From positions 1 to 13,314 of the forward strand of contig JAHXHT010000037.1 of the NCBI GenBank assembly GCA_025656435.1: 13,314 nucleotides of DNA, in the 5' to 3' direction. Made by a program: the position numbers and the translations under genes. Below the pieces are notes generated by a model. That model saw nothing but the letters and a program-made list of their open reading frames with translations. It did no database searches and was not told where the DNA came from. This document shows positions 6,111-13,314 of the stretch, piece by piece. The DNA comes from Candidatus Thiodiazotropha sp. (ex Gloverina cf. vestifex) (GTDB lineage Bacteria > Pseudomonadota > Gammaproteobacteria > Chromatiales > Chromatiaceae). Position 1 is the stretch's first letter, and each line of letters begins with the position of its first letter.

Positions 6111-9100
6111 CTATACGGCGGCAAGTTGTGCCGCCTCCTCCACATCGACGGTGACCAGACGAGAGACACCCGGTTCATACATGGTGACACCAGAGAGTTG
6201 ATTGGCAATCTCCATGGTGATCTTGTTATGCGTAATGAAAATAAACTGTACCTGGTCCGACATGGACTTCACCATATCGCAAAAGCGGCCAACATTGGCA
6301 TCATCCAGTGGCGCATCTACTTCATCGAGCATACAGAACGGCGCTGGATTGAGCTGGAAGATAGCGAAGACCATGGCCACGGCCGTGAGGGCTTTTTCCC
6401 CGCCCGAGAGTAGATGAATACTGGAATTGCGCTTACCCGGTGGGCGCGCCATGACGGTGACACCCGTATCGAGCAGATCCTCACCTGTCAGTTCCAGATA
6501 GGCGTGGCCGCCACCGAAGAGTCGGGGAAATAGCTCCTTGATCCCGGCGTTGACCTTGTCGAAGGTCTCCTTAAAGCGCGTACGGGTCTCCCGGTCGATC
6601 TTGCGGATGGCATTCTCCAGTGTCTCCAGGGAACTGCTGATATCCGCATGCTGTTCGTCAAGATACTTGAGACGCTCCGACTGCTCCTGAAACTCATCGA
6701 TGGCTGCCAGATTGATTGGCCCCAGGCGCTGAATCCGCTGAGCCAGCGTTTCGGCTTTTTGATGCCAGGCCGTCTCATTGGCCTCTTCAGCCATCGTCTC
6801 GAACAGCGCTTCCGCATCGAGTCCTTCCTCGTGCAGCTGCTCCTGCAGGGTCTGACAACGAACATTGACTTCCTGACTCTGCAGGCGAGCCTGATTGAGT
6901 CGGTCCCGGCGCTCCTGTACCTGTTGTTCGACACGATGACGCTGCTGCTCCTTGTCACGTAGCTGGGCATCCACCTCCTCCAAAATACGGCGGACGTCAG
7001 CCAGCTCTTTCTCCACTTGTGCGCGTTCCGACAGCTTGAGATTCAGCGTCCCCTGCTGTTGTTCCAAAGGCGCTTCGCTGTTGGCCAGGGTCGATTTCAA
7101 TTCGTCCCGCCGCTGTACCAGTTGCGTCAGTTGACTGCGCGCCCGCTCCAGATTCTGCACAAGAGAACCCTGGGCGGTTTTCATCGACTCCACTTGCAGT
7201 GCTGCCTGCTGGGTCATTGCACGCTGTTTGCTCAGCACTTCTCTGGCTTCATTGACCTTCTGGCGCAACTCATCACGGCTTTTCACCAGTTGCTCACGGC
7301 GCACACCGAGGGTCTCGATAGATTCCAGAGCAGCATGCAGACGCTGGCGCGTCTCTTCCATCAGGTCCTGATCGGAACGGATTTGCTCGGCGATTTCTGA
7401 CTGATCGTGTTGCAGCTGCTCACGGCGCTGACGTAGATGCTCCGCACGGGTGCGCTTGGCGCTCAGGCTGGTGCGAATCTCCGAAAGCATCCGGTTGGTC
7501 TGGTTGAAAAGGTTTTGATTCTGCTCTCTGGCCTGTTCAGCCCGGCGTAGCGCATCTCTGCCATTTTCCAGGGATTGGGACAATTCATTGACCTCGATCT
7601 TCTGTTTTTCAAGCGTGCTTTTGAGCTCGCGCAGCTCCTCTTCTCGGGCCAACACACCTGCACTTTCGTCCTCTTCACGGGCGATTCTAAGCCACTGTCG
7701 CCCTAGCCAGACACCATCAGGTGTAATGACTGATTCACCCGGCTGCAACGATTGGCGGAGACACATGGCGTCCGCAAGATCTTCCGCCAGTCTGACACCA
7801 CCCAACAGGCTCTGCAGGCTCCATGGAGCCTCTATCTTGGCAACCAGGGTCTCTGTCGATGATACATTCTCTGAGGTGATGCCTGAATCCGTATCCCATA
7901 ACGTTAGCGCACCCTTCTCCAACTGAGGGAGCGTCTCTGCCAAGGCATCCAGACTCTCTACACAAACCGCCTGTAAATGAAAACCGAGCACGATCTCCAC
8001 TGCCCGTTGCCAACGGGGCTCGACCTTCAGCTGTTGGGCGAGTCGGCTGGCTGACTGTAGCTGGCTCTGCTCCAGCCATTCAGCCACCTCACTCTCCTGC
8101 TTGCCCAATGCGGCCTGTTGCAGGGCTTCCAGTGAAGCCAGGCGTCCCCGGCCTGACTGCAGACTGCTTCGAGCCTGATCCAACCGGCCCGTGATTTGAT
8201 TATTCGATTCCCGCTGGCGATTTATGACTTCGATTGAACCGGCAAGCTGGCTTTGCAGATCATCCACACCCGACTTCTTGGCGGACTCATCACTCTCAAG
8301 TGATGTGATTTCACTCAGCAATTGGCTGTCATCCAGACGACCCAGTTCCTCATCCAGTTTTTGCAGCCTGTGCTCCAGGTTTCCACCTTGCTGCTCCAGG
8401 TGATTGATGCGGGTACGCTCCACCTGCGCCAGCTGTGCCGGCTCTGCCGCTTGCTGGTTGAACTGATCCCATTCGGCCTGCCAGGACTGCATCTCACCTT
8501 CAGCCCCTGACAGGGCTTCTGATTGACGCTGCTCATCGTTTTGTGCCTGATCCAGCTTCGGCTGCTCGTCCTGGAGACTGGCATTGAGTTCCTGTAGACG
8601 CTGCTCATCCTGATCCCGATGGGATTCAGCCTCTCGCCAGGCCTGCTCGATCTGATCCAGATCTTGCTGTTGTTGTTTACGGTTGTCTCTGGCGAACTGG
8701 ATCGCCTGTTCCAGTCCGGTGATCTCAGCACCCAGGGCATAAAAGCGCCCCTGTACCTCATTGAACTGATCGTTGACCTCGGTATGTTTCTCGCGGTCCG
8801 TTTCAATGGATGATTCGAGTTTTCGTTGATCGGCGAGCACCGCTTCAAGCTGGTTCTGCAGTTCAGCGATCTTACGCTCGCGCTGTTTTAAATCTTCATC
8901 GAGGGTTCGCCAACGCAGGGCCAGGAGCTCAGCTTTGACCTGCCGCTCCTCCTGCTTCAGTAACTTATATTTTTCCGCAGTGGCGGCCTGGCGTTGCAGA
9001 TGCTGCAACTGCTTGGCCACTTCATCCCGAAGATCCGTCAGACGCTCAAGATTCTCCCGCGTATGGCGGATACGGTTCTCGGTTTCCCGGCGTCTCTCCT

Positions 9101-9620
9101 TATATTTTGAGATGCCGGCGGCTTCTTCCAGGAAGACTCTCAGGTCTTCTGGGCGGGCCTCAATAAGGCGGGAAATCATGCCCTGTTCGATGATCGAGTA
9201 GCTGCGCGGTCCCAGGCCTGTACCGAGAAAAAGGTCGGTGATGTCGCGTCGACGGCAACGTACACCATTCAGGAAGTAGAGTGACTGGCCGTCACGGGAG
9301 ACTTGTCGTTTGACCGAGATCTGGTTGTACTGGGCGTACTGACCGCCGGCACGACCTTCAGCGTTATCGAAGAGCAATTCGATAACGGCAGAACCTACCG
9401 GCTTACGTGAACTGGACCCATTGAAAATGACATCCGCCATCGATTCGCCGCGCAGCATCTTGGCCGAGCTCTCGCCCATGACCCAGCGCACGGCATCGAT
9501 GACATTGGATTTACCACATCCGTTCGGCCCGACGATGCCGACCAGATTACTGGGGATCGGAACCGTCGTGGGATCGACGAATGACTTAAAACCCGCGAGC
9601 TTAATTTTCTCCAGACGCAT
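6111..9620 (-). CDS. smc: Chromosome segregation protein SMC
   Basis: SMC is the ATPase of the SMC-ScpAB condensin and organises the nucleoid. The 1169-residue protein is full length: an N-terminal head with Walker A GPNGCGKSN (31-39) and the FLGTGLGPRSYSIIEQG segment (about 131-147); coiled coil about 165-500, rich in Gln, Glu, Leu and Arg; a hinge about 500-660; a return coiled coil about 660-1010; and a C-terminal head with the ABC signature LLSGGEKAL (from 1070), Walker B FCMLDEVD (Asp1099, Glu1100), D-loop PLDDAN and switch His1131. Start ATG 9620 gives the standard N terminus MRLEKIKLAGFKSF, though no clear Shine-Dalgarno precedes it. ScpA and ScpB are not in this window. It is divergent from queF and is the first gene of the smc-zipA-ligA cluster. 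Confidence 0.97.
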   Translation of the reverse strand: MRLEKIKLAGFKSFVDPTTVPIPSNLVGIVGPNGCGKSNVIDAVRWVMGESSAKMLRGESMADVIFNGSSSRKPVGSAVIELLFDNAEGRAGGQYAQYNQISVKRQVSRDGQSLYFLNGVRCRRRDITDLFLGTGLGPRSYSIIEQGMISRLIEARPEDLRVFLEEAAGISKYKERRRETENRIRHTRENLERLTDLRDEVAKQLQHLQRQAATAEKYKLLKQEERQVKAELLALRWRTLDEDLKQRERKIAELQNQLEAVLADQRKLESSIETDREKHTEVNDQFNEVQGRFYALGAEITGLEQAIQFARDNRKQQQQDLDQIEQAWREAESHRDQDEQRLQELNASLQDEQPKLDQAQNDEQRQSEALSGAEGEMQSWQAEWDQFNQQAAEPAQLAQVERTRINHLEQQGGNLEHRLQKLDEELGRLDDSQLLSEITSLESDESAKKSGVDDLQSQLAGSIEVINRQRESNNQITGRLDQARSSLQSGRGRLASLEALQQAALGKQESEVAEWLEQSQLQSASRLAQQLKVEPRWQRAVEIVLGFHLQAVCVESLDALAETLPQLEKGALTLWDTDSGITSENVSSTETLVAKIEAPWSLQSLLGGVRLAEDLADAMCLRQSLQPGESVITPDGVWLGRQWLRIAREEDESAGVLAREEELRELKSTLEKQKIEVNELSQSLENGRDALRRAEQAREQNQNLFNQTNRMLSEIRTSLSAKRTRAEHLRQRREQLQHDQSEIAEQIRSDQDLMEETRQRLHAALESIETLGVRREQLVKSRDELRQKVNEAREVLSKQRAMTQQAALQVESMKTAQGSLVQNLERARSQLTQLVQRRDELKSTLANSEAPLEQQQGTLNLKLSERAQVEKELADVRRILEEVDAQLRDKEQQRHRVEQQVQERRDRLNQARLQSQEVNVRCQTLQEQLHEEGLDAEALFETMAEEANETAWHQKAETLAQRIQRLGPINLAAIDEFQEQSERLKYLDEQHADISSSLETLENAIRKIDRETRTRFKETFDKVNAGIKELFPRLFGGGHAYLELTGEDLLDTGVTVMARPPGKRNSSIHLLSGGEKALTAVAMVFAIFQLNPAPFCMLDEVDAPLDDANVGRFCDMVKSMSDQVQFIFITHNKITMEIANQLSGVTMYEPGVSRLVTVDVEEAAQLAAV

Positions 9621-9731
9621 GGGCGGCTAAGATACACCAAAGTACGCAATTGATACAGGGGATCGGATAATTTCAGGCACTTTAACTTTACCTCATATCT
9701 TTTTGTTTTTTATGATAATTCAAACCAACGC

Positions 9732-9760
9732 TTCTGGTGATGGATTCGCTCACGTATAAT
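9732..9760 (+). promoter_or_regulatory. Candidate sigma-70 promoter for queF
   Basis: A consensus -10 hexamer TATAAT (9755-9760) lies 33 bp before the queF ATG. A 17-bp spacer separates it from a poor -35 match TTCTGG (9732-9737). The leader is too short and unstructured for a preQ1 riboswitch. In the rest of the 173-bp smc-queF intergenic region I see an A+T-rich stretch (about 9670-9720) but no clear smc promoter. Confidence 0.45.
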
Positions 9761-9793
9761 CGCGCATCAATTGTGTGAAGAGTAACCAATATT

Positions 9794-10183
9794 ATGCCAA
9801 GCCAGCCAAGCAAGGATCTCGAAACATTCCCGAATCCTCGTCCGGAACGGGACTATACCATCCGTATCAGCATCCCGGAATTCACCTGCCTCTGTCCTAA
9901 GACAGGTCAGCCAGATTTTGCAGAAATGACCCTCGAGTACGTGCCGGACAATCACTGCGTCGAACTCAAGGCACTGAAGATGTACATCTGGTCATTTCGT
10001 GATCAGGGCGCCTTCCATGAAGCGGTTACGAATGAGATCCTGGGAGATCTTATACAGGCGACGCAACCCCGTTTTATGCGCCTGACGGCAGAATTCAATG
10101 TACGGGGCGGTATCTACACCACCGTGGTTGTCGAGCATCGGGCCACGGACTGGATACCACCCTCTCCCGTCCAGCTCCCCTGA
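9794..10183 (+). CDS. queF: NADPH-dependent 7-cyano-7-deazaguanine reductase QueF (short, unimodular type)
   Basis: QueF reduces the nitrile of preQ0 to the amine of preQ1 in queuosine biosynthesis, in the cytosol. The 129-residue length fits the short, homo-oligomeric class rather than the roughly 280-residue two-domain class of E. coli. Visible signatures are the active-site segment EFTCLCPKTGQPDFA, with Cys34 as the nucleophile forming the thioimide and Asp41 as the proton donor; the QueF motif ELKALKMYIWSFRD (57-70) for NADPH binding; and FHE (74-76), which contributes to substrate recognition. A second cysteine, Cys32, sits two residues before the nucleophile. It is first in a two-gene unit with the kinase 4 bp downstream. 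No other queuosine genes are present. Confidence 0.96.
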   Translation: MPSQPSKDLETFPNPRPERDYTIRISIPEFTCLCPKTGQPDFAEMTLEYVPDNHCVELKALKMYIWSFRDQGAFHEAVTNEILGDLIQATQPRFMRLTAEFNVRGGIYTTVVVEHRATDWIPPSPVQLP

Positions 10184-10187
10184 ACCC

Positions 10188-11465
10188 TTGAAGTGCTATA
10201 TCGGCATTGATCTGGGAACCTCGGGTTGCCGAGGTATCGCCATCGGTGAACAAGCCCGGGTGATTGCTGAAAGCAGCATCGCATTACCGCTACCGGAATC
10301 ACCCCATCCAGGTTATAGCCAACAGGATCCCCAGCTTTGGTGGGATGCGGTGATGCGGATACTCCAAGTATTGGGGCAAGCCTGTCAGGGCAATACCCTC
10401 GAGGCTATTGCCGTAGACGGCACATCCTCGACACTCCTGCTCAGTGATGACAGGGGTACACCATTGACCGATGGATTGATGTACAACGACAGCCGCGGTC
10501 ACGATACCCTCTCTCGACTGAGAATGCTGGCGCCGACTGGTAGCCCGGTACTGAGTGCCTCATCAAGCTTCGCGAAGCTACTACATCTCAGCAAGACAAT
10601 TTCGACAAGGCCGATTCACGCTCTGCATCAAGCCGATTGGATCATGGGCAAGTTATGCAACCGGTTCCCGCTAAGTGACGAAAACAACTGCCTCAAGCTC
10701 GGTTACGATCCCGTCAACCGACACTGGCCGTCATGGATGAAAGCGCTGGATCTCCCCGAAGAAAGTCTGCCAAAAGTTTATCCAAGTGCGACAGCCGTTG
10801 GTACGCTGTGCAAAGCTGTTGCTGTAGAAACAGGGCTTCCAACAACAATGAAGGTAGTAACCGGCACCACGGACAGTAATGCCGCCTTTCTCGCCACCGG
10901 CGCCAGTGAAATTGGCGACGCCGTCACTTCACTGGGCAGTACGTTAGTACTAAAAATTCTCTCAGACACACCGGTGTTTGCCTCGGAATTCGGCATCTAC
11001 AGCCATCGCATGGGCGATCTTTGGCTGGTTGGCGGCGCATCGAATAGCGGTGGCGCCGTCTGTCGTGCCTTCTTCACCGACGAGCAGATGATCGAGCTTT
11101 CAGCGCGACTCGAACCCACTCAGCCCACAGGACTCGAGTATTATCCCTTGCTGACACCTGGAGAGCGTTTCCCCGTCAATGACAGGGAGTTTCCGCCCAA
11201 ACTCACACCAAGACCGGAAAGCGATGTCAGCTTTTTTCAAGGCATACTGGAAGGTCTAACCCGAATTGAGCACGACGGATACCGGCTGCTGCATCGCTTG
11301 GGTGCACCGAAACCGCAACGGATTCTTTCCATCGGTGGTGGTGCCGCCAATGAACCCTGGCGAATAATGCGTGAATCGGCCATCGGCATCCCCATCACCC
11401 GCGCAGCACAGCAGGCAGCAGCGTATGGGGTAGCTTTGTTGGCCAGACAAGGAGGAATGAGTTAA
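10188..11465 (+). CDS. FGGY-family sugar kinase, D-ribulokinase-like
   Basis: ATP-dependent kinase of the FGGY superfamily. The 425-residue product is shorter than typical xylulokinases or glycerol kinases (about 490-500), and matches the size of the cyanobacterial/plant SePSK/AtXK-1 group, which acts on D-ribulose. The N terminus CYIGIDLGTSG places Asp8, Thr11 and Ser12 at the ATP/phosphate loop; VDGTSST (76-82) and the GTTDS motif (Asp229, candidate catalytic base) follow; the C-terminal half has SLGSTLVLKIL, GGASNSGG and SIGGGAAN nucleotide-binding motifs. I chose TTG 10188, 4 bp after the queF stop, because the conserved first strand begins at codon 3. The in-frame ATG at 10098 would overlap queF by 86 bp and add a non-homologous Pro/Ser-rich leader. 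No Shine-Dalgarno is visible, so coupling to queF is likely. Substrate is inferred, not shown. Confidence 0.82.
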   Translation: MKCYIGIDLGTSGCRGIAIGEQARVIAESSIALPLPESPHPGYSQQDPQLWWDAVMRILQVLGQACQGNTLEAIAVDGTSSTLLLSDDRGTPLTDGLMYNDSRGHDTLSRLRMLAPTGSPVLSASSSFAKLLHLSKTISTRPIHALHQADWIMGKLCNRFPLSDENNCLKLGYDPVNRHWPSWMKALDLPEESLPKVYPSATAVGTLCKAVAVETGLPTTMKVVTGTTDSNAAFLATGASEIGDAVTSLGSTLVLKILSDTPVFASEFGIYSHRMGDLWLVGGASNSGGAVCRAFFTDEQMIELSARLEPTQPTGLEYYPLLTPGERFPVNDREFPPKLTPRPESDVSFFQGILEGLTRIEHDGYRLLHRLGAPKPQRILSIGGGAANEPWRIMRESAIGIPITRAAQQAAAYGVALLARQGGMS

Positions 11466-11480
11466 GCGTTGTGAGTGAGC

Positions 11481-12878
11481 CTACCTCGCACCTTTTGCCA
11501 GCAACACAACCTCTACCGTTTCGATAAGAATAATCAAGTCGAGAAATGGCCCACTGTTCTTGAAGTAGTAGAGGTCGTACTCCAGTTTCTTACGGTTATC
11601 GGTCTCATCCGCTGCATAGTGATGCATCAGTTGCGCCCAACCGGTTATACCCGGTTTCAACCTGTGGCGTTCATTGTAATAGGGTAACTGCTGGCTTAGG
11701 GCACGGACAAATTCTGGACGTTCAGGTCGGGGGCCGACCAGGCTCATCTCTCCCTTCAATACATTCATCAACTGCGGCAGTTCATCAAGCCGCGTCTTGC
11801 GTAAAAAATTCCCCAACCGAGTCACGCGGCTGTCGTTTACGGCAGCCCATCGAGGTCCGGTGCCCGATTCAGCATTTACCCGCATACTTCTGAATTTGTA
11901 GATCGTGAAGAGTTTTCCGTTCCGTCCTACTCTCACCTGCCGGTAAAATACAGGATCACGACCAACCGTTGAGATAAGGCTGGCCATCGCAACCATCAAT
12001 ATCACGGGGGAGAAGAGAATCAGCATAGACAGGCTTATCAGGATATCAACAGTACGCTTAAAATAGATCAGCATCAATCCATTGTAGAAACCGCTGGAAA
12101 AGAAGATCCAACTCGGATGAAGTTGATCAATCTTTATGACGTTTTCTTCTTTTTCATAAAAACTCAAAAGATCCAGTATCTCCACACCCTTCATTTTACA
12201 GTCGATCAACTCATTAACTGGTAGCCCTCTCCTCCTGTCGTCCACCGCGATCACAATCTCATCCACCGCCATGCGCTCGACAATGTTAAACAGGTGCTGA
12301 TCTTTTGGGATCTGGCGATTATCATCGATGAGACAAACAGCATCCCCCAAATCGATGAAACCAACCACAATAAAACCGAGTGTTGGATCATCAGATTGTA
12401 CCAACTCAATTCTGTCAGCATTGATCCCGGTACCCAGCACAAGCACACGACGTTTTCTGGAATCGGCTTTGGTTAACCTGACAAAGGCAGAACGGAGTAT
12501 CAATACACCGGCCATTGAAAACAGCAGGGCGAGAACAAACTCCGTAAGGGGCAGTGTCAGAGAGTCGAATATGGTGAAAACCAGACTCATCAACAACCCA
12601 CCCACTAGAAATGAGAGCAATAAACGAATGAGGAAACCGGATGCACGCTCCAATACACCCCGCTGATAAAGCCCCAGTGCGATCATTGAGGCTAACATGA
12701 CAGCAGCGTAGATCGTCGCGAGGTGAGAAACCTCAGATCCGAGAGGTGCTCCCGACGTTTCAGAAAAATTGCGCTGGTAGAAATCGGCAAACCAGATAGA
12801 CAAGACGAAACAGAGGGTTTCAAACAGGGCGAGCAGCAGAAAGGATTTGGAAATGAAATAGCCAAACAGCTTAATCAT
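11481..12878 (-). CDS. Undecaprenyl-phosphate sugar phosphotransferase (exopolysaccharide, PEP-CTERM/EpsB type)
   Basis: Polyprenyl glycosylphosphotransferase that moves a sugar-1-phosphate from a nucleotide sugar to undecaprenyl phosphate at the inner membrane, the first step of exopolysaccharide repeat-unit assembly. The 465-residue protein has four N-terminal membrane segments (about 12-30, 54-71, 84-104, 110-130), a nucleotide-binding-like domain (RVLVLGTG, 144-151, to about 212), a fifth hydrophobic segment (about 271-300) and the catalytic WbaP/WcaJ-type domain (KFRSM 328-332, LDELPQL with Asp365-Glu366, SLVGPRPERPEF, LKPGITGWAQ). The N terminus MIKLFGYFISKSFLLLALFE resembles the subgroup found with exosortase loci. 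It converges on the kinase with only 15 bp between stops and no clear terminator. The start is ATG 12878, with weak ribosome binding. Confidence 0.9.
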   Translation of the reverse strand: MIKLFGYFISKSFLLLALFETLCFVLSIWFADFYQRNFSETSGAPLGSEVSHLATIYAAVMLASMIALGLYQRGVLERASGFLIRLLLSFLVGGLLMSLVFTIFDSLTLPLTEFVLALLFSMAGVLILRSAFVRLTKADSRKRRVLVLGTGINADRIELVQSDDPTLGFIVVGFIDLGDAVCLIDDNRQIPKDQHLFNIVERMAVDEIVIAVDDRRRGLPVNELIDCKMKGVEILDLLSFYEKEENVIKIDQLHPSWIFFSSGFYNGLMLIYFKRTVDILISLSMLILFSPVILMVAMASLISTVGRDPVFYRQVRVGRNGKLFTIYKFRSMRVNAESGTGPRWAAVNDSRVTRLGNFLRKTRLDELPQLMNVLKGEMSLVGPRPERPEFVRALSQQLPYYNERHRLKPGITGWAQLMHHYAADETDNRKKLEYDLYYFKNSGPFLDLIILIETVEVVLLAKGAR

Positions 12879-13314
12879 TGGCAGTGTCCAAATCGTGTGT
12901 TTAAAACAAAGTTCATGAATAAAAAATCAAGACAACTGATCTATCGGTCCCAAACTGGAGCATCATTCTATACTGCCAGGGAAGACAAAGCACCCGCCTT
13001 ACTCAGATGGGCAGTAGACAATCACTCACCATCTGGCTCTGCGGCAGAATCTCTAAAGGGTTCAGTCACTTTCATAACACCTATGTACACTGACGCCAGC
13101 TCAGAATAAAAAAGTTCACAATCTCCCCTGTGTTGAAAATGCATAAGCGCCATAACCGACTACTCTGTTTTTATCTCCGGCGGTATCCCCCGAACTTCTG
13201 AGGTCAACGATTTCAGCCTTAAGACCTAGGGAAGCTCTGAACGAATCCATCGATTGAGGGATAATGGTGCACATTCTAGGCCAATCATTATATAGACCCC
13301 ATGAAGCAAACAAC
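12879..13314. other. 436-bp stretch without a convincing gene, upstream of the sugar transferase
   Basis: No ORF here is convincing. A minus-strand frame is open from the right edge to a stop at 13116 (65 codons in view). Its composition gives no family signal, so it could be the end of a gene beyond the edge or chance. A 17-codon minus ORF (13075-13022) and a 7-bp inverted repeat (CAGATGG at 13004-13010, CCATCTG at 13029-13035) lie nearer the transferase. Near the right end are a sigma-54-like motif and a TATAAT on the minus strand. The region probably holds the promoter and a long leader of the transferase gene. Confidence 0.5.
13268..13283 (-). promoter_or_regulatory. Candidate sigma-54 (-24/-12) promoter element
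   Basis: Read on the minus strand, TGGCCTAGAATGTGCA keeps the invariant GG-N10-GC spacing and the outer TGGC and TGCA of the sigma-54 consensus, but misses inner bases. Exosortase/PEP-CTERM exopolysaccharide systems are often controlled by the PrsK/PrsR pair with sigma-54, so the context fits. It would give a leader of about 380 nt, which is long. A TATAAT on the same strand (13287-13292) is an alternative sigma-70 -10, with its -35 at the window edge. Confidence 0.25.

Noticed and set aside
6020..9649. Many ORFs antisense to or in other frames of smc
   Set aside because: Low-complexity shadows (Ser/Arg-rich or Leu/Gln-rich) of the smc coiled-coil coding sequence without ribosome binding sites.
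9649..9773. CAATTGAT / ATCAATTG pair in the smc-queF intergenic region as a regulator site
   Set aside because: The 8-bp halves are about 110 bp apart and do not form an FNR-type TTGAT-N4-ATCAA box at either place.
9761..9793. preQ1 riboswitch before queF
   Set aside because: Only 33 nt between the -10 hexamer and the ATG, with no hairpin or pseudoknot-like pattern.
12915..13109. Plus-strand ORF in the right-hand non-coding stretch (from ATG 12915)
   Set aside because: No Shine-Dalgarno, no recognisable motif, and its longer version (from 12723) runs antisense into the sugar transferase; looks like chance.
13116..13313. Minus-strand frame of 65 codons open to the right edge
   Set aside because: It has no family signal, only a TTG as upstream start in view, and overlaps the promoter-like motifs. 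Kept only as a remark because it could be the end of a gene beyond the edge.

Overview
The window looks like chromosomal core genome of a gammaproteobacterium, probably near the Chromatiales or sulfur-oxidiser lineages. Three things suggest this: a full-length SMC (instead of MukB) in a smc-zipA-ligA cluster, yciB next to yciI, and a polyprenyl glycosylphosphotransferase of the type found in exosortase/PEP-CTERM exopolysaccharide loci. The lineage is inferred from gene content only. Base composition is moderate throughout and no block stands out as foreign. I see no tRNA, rRNA, CRISPR array, transposase or phage gene.

Layout. (1) Positions 1-464: a nested palindromic element, then the 3' part of an unrecognised gene whose 5' part appears to lie in another frame, so it is probably frameshifted or decayed. 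(2) Positions 487-2525, plus strand: yciB (inner membrane), yciI, and a parvulin-type peptidyl-prolyl isomerase lipoprotein, closed by a strong symmetrical terminator. (3) Positions 2581-2685: two inverted REP-type hairpins with GTAG heads (a REPIN/BIME-like element). (4) Positions 9620 down to 2701, minus strand: smc, zipA, ligA and a small conserved-looking gene. smc/zipA/ligA are 2 bp apart or overlapping, and zipA and ligA both start with TTG. (5) Positions 9794-11465, plus strand: queF, divergent from smc, then an FGGY kinase of the D-ribulokinase-like group, 4 bp downstream with a TTG start. (6) Positions 12878 down to 11481, minus strand: the sugar transferase, convergent with the kinase, preceded by a 436-bp non-coding stretch reaching the window edge.

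How the genes work together. smc, zipA and ligA couple chromosome organisation, Z-ring anchoring and DNA nick sealing, with yciB as a second envelope/division membrane protein nearby. The parvulin lipoprotein belongs to envelope protein folding. queF makes the queuosine precursor preQ1. The kinase probably phosphorylates a ketopentose. The sugar transferase would start assembly of an exopolysaccharide repeat unit on undecaprenyl phosphate, and the rest of that pathway is expected beyond the right edge.

The most unusual items are the REPIN-like pair, the palindrome plus broken gene at the left end, the cysteine-containing insertion in YciB, the acidic tandem repeat in ZipA, the three TTG starts, and a sigma-54-like motif far upstream of the sugar transferase. 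I did not find a convincing new multi-gene system.
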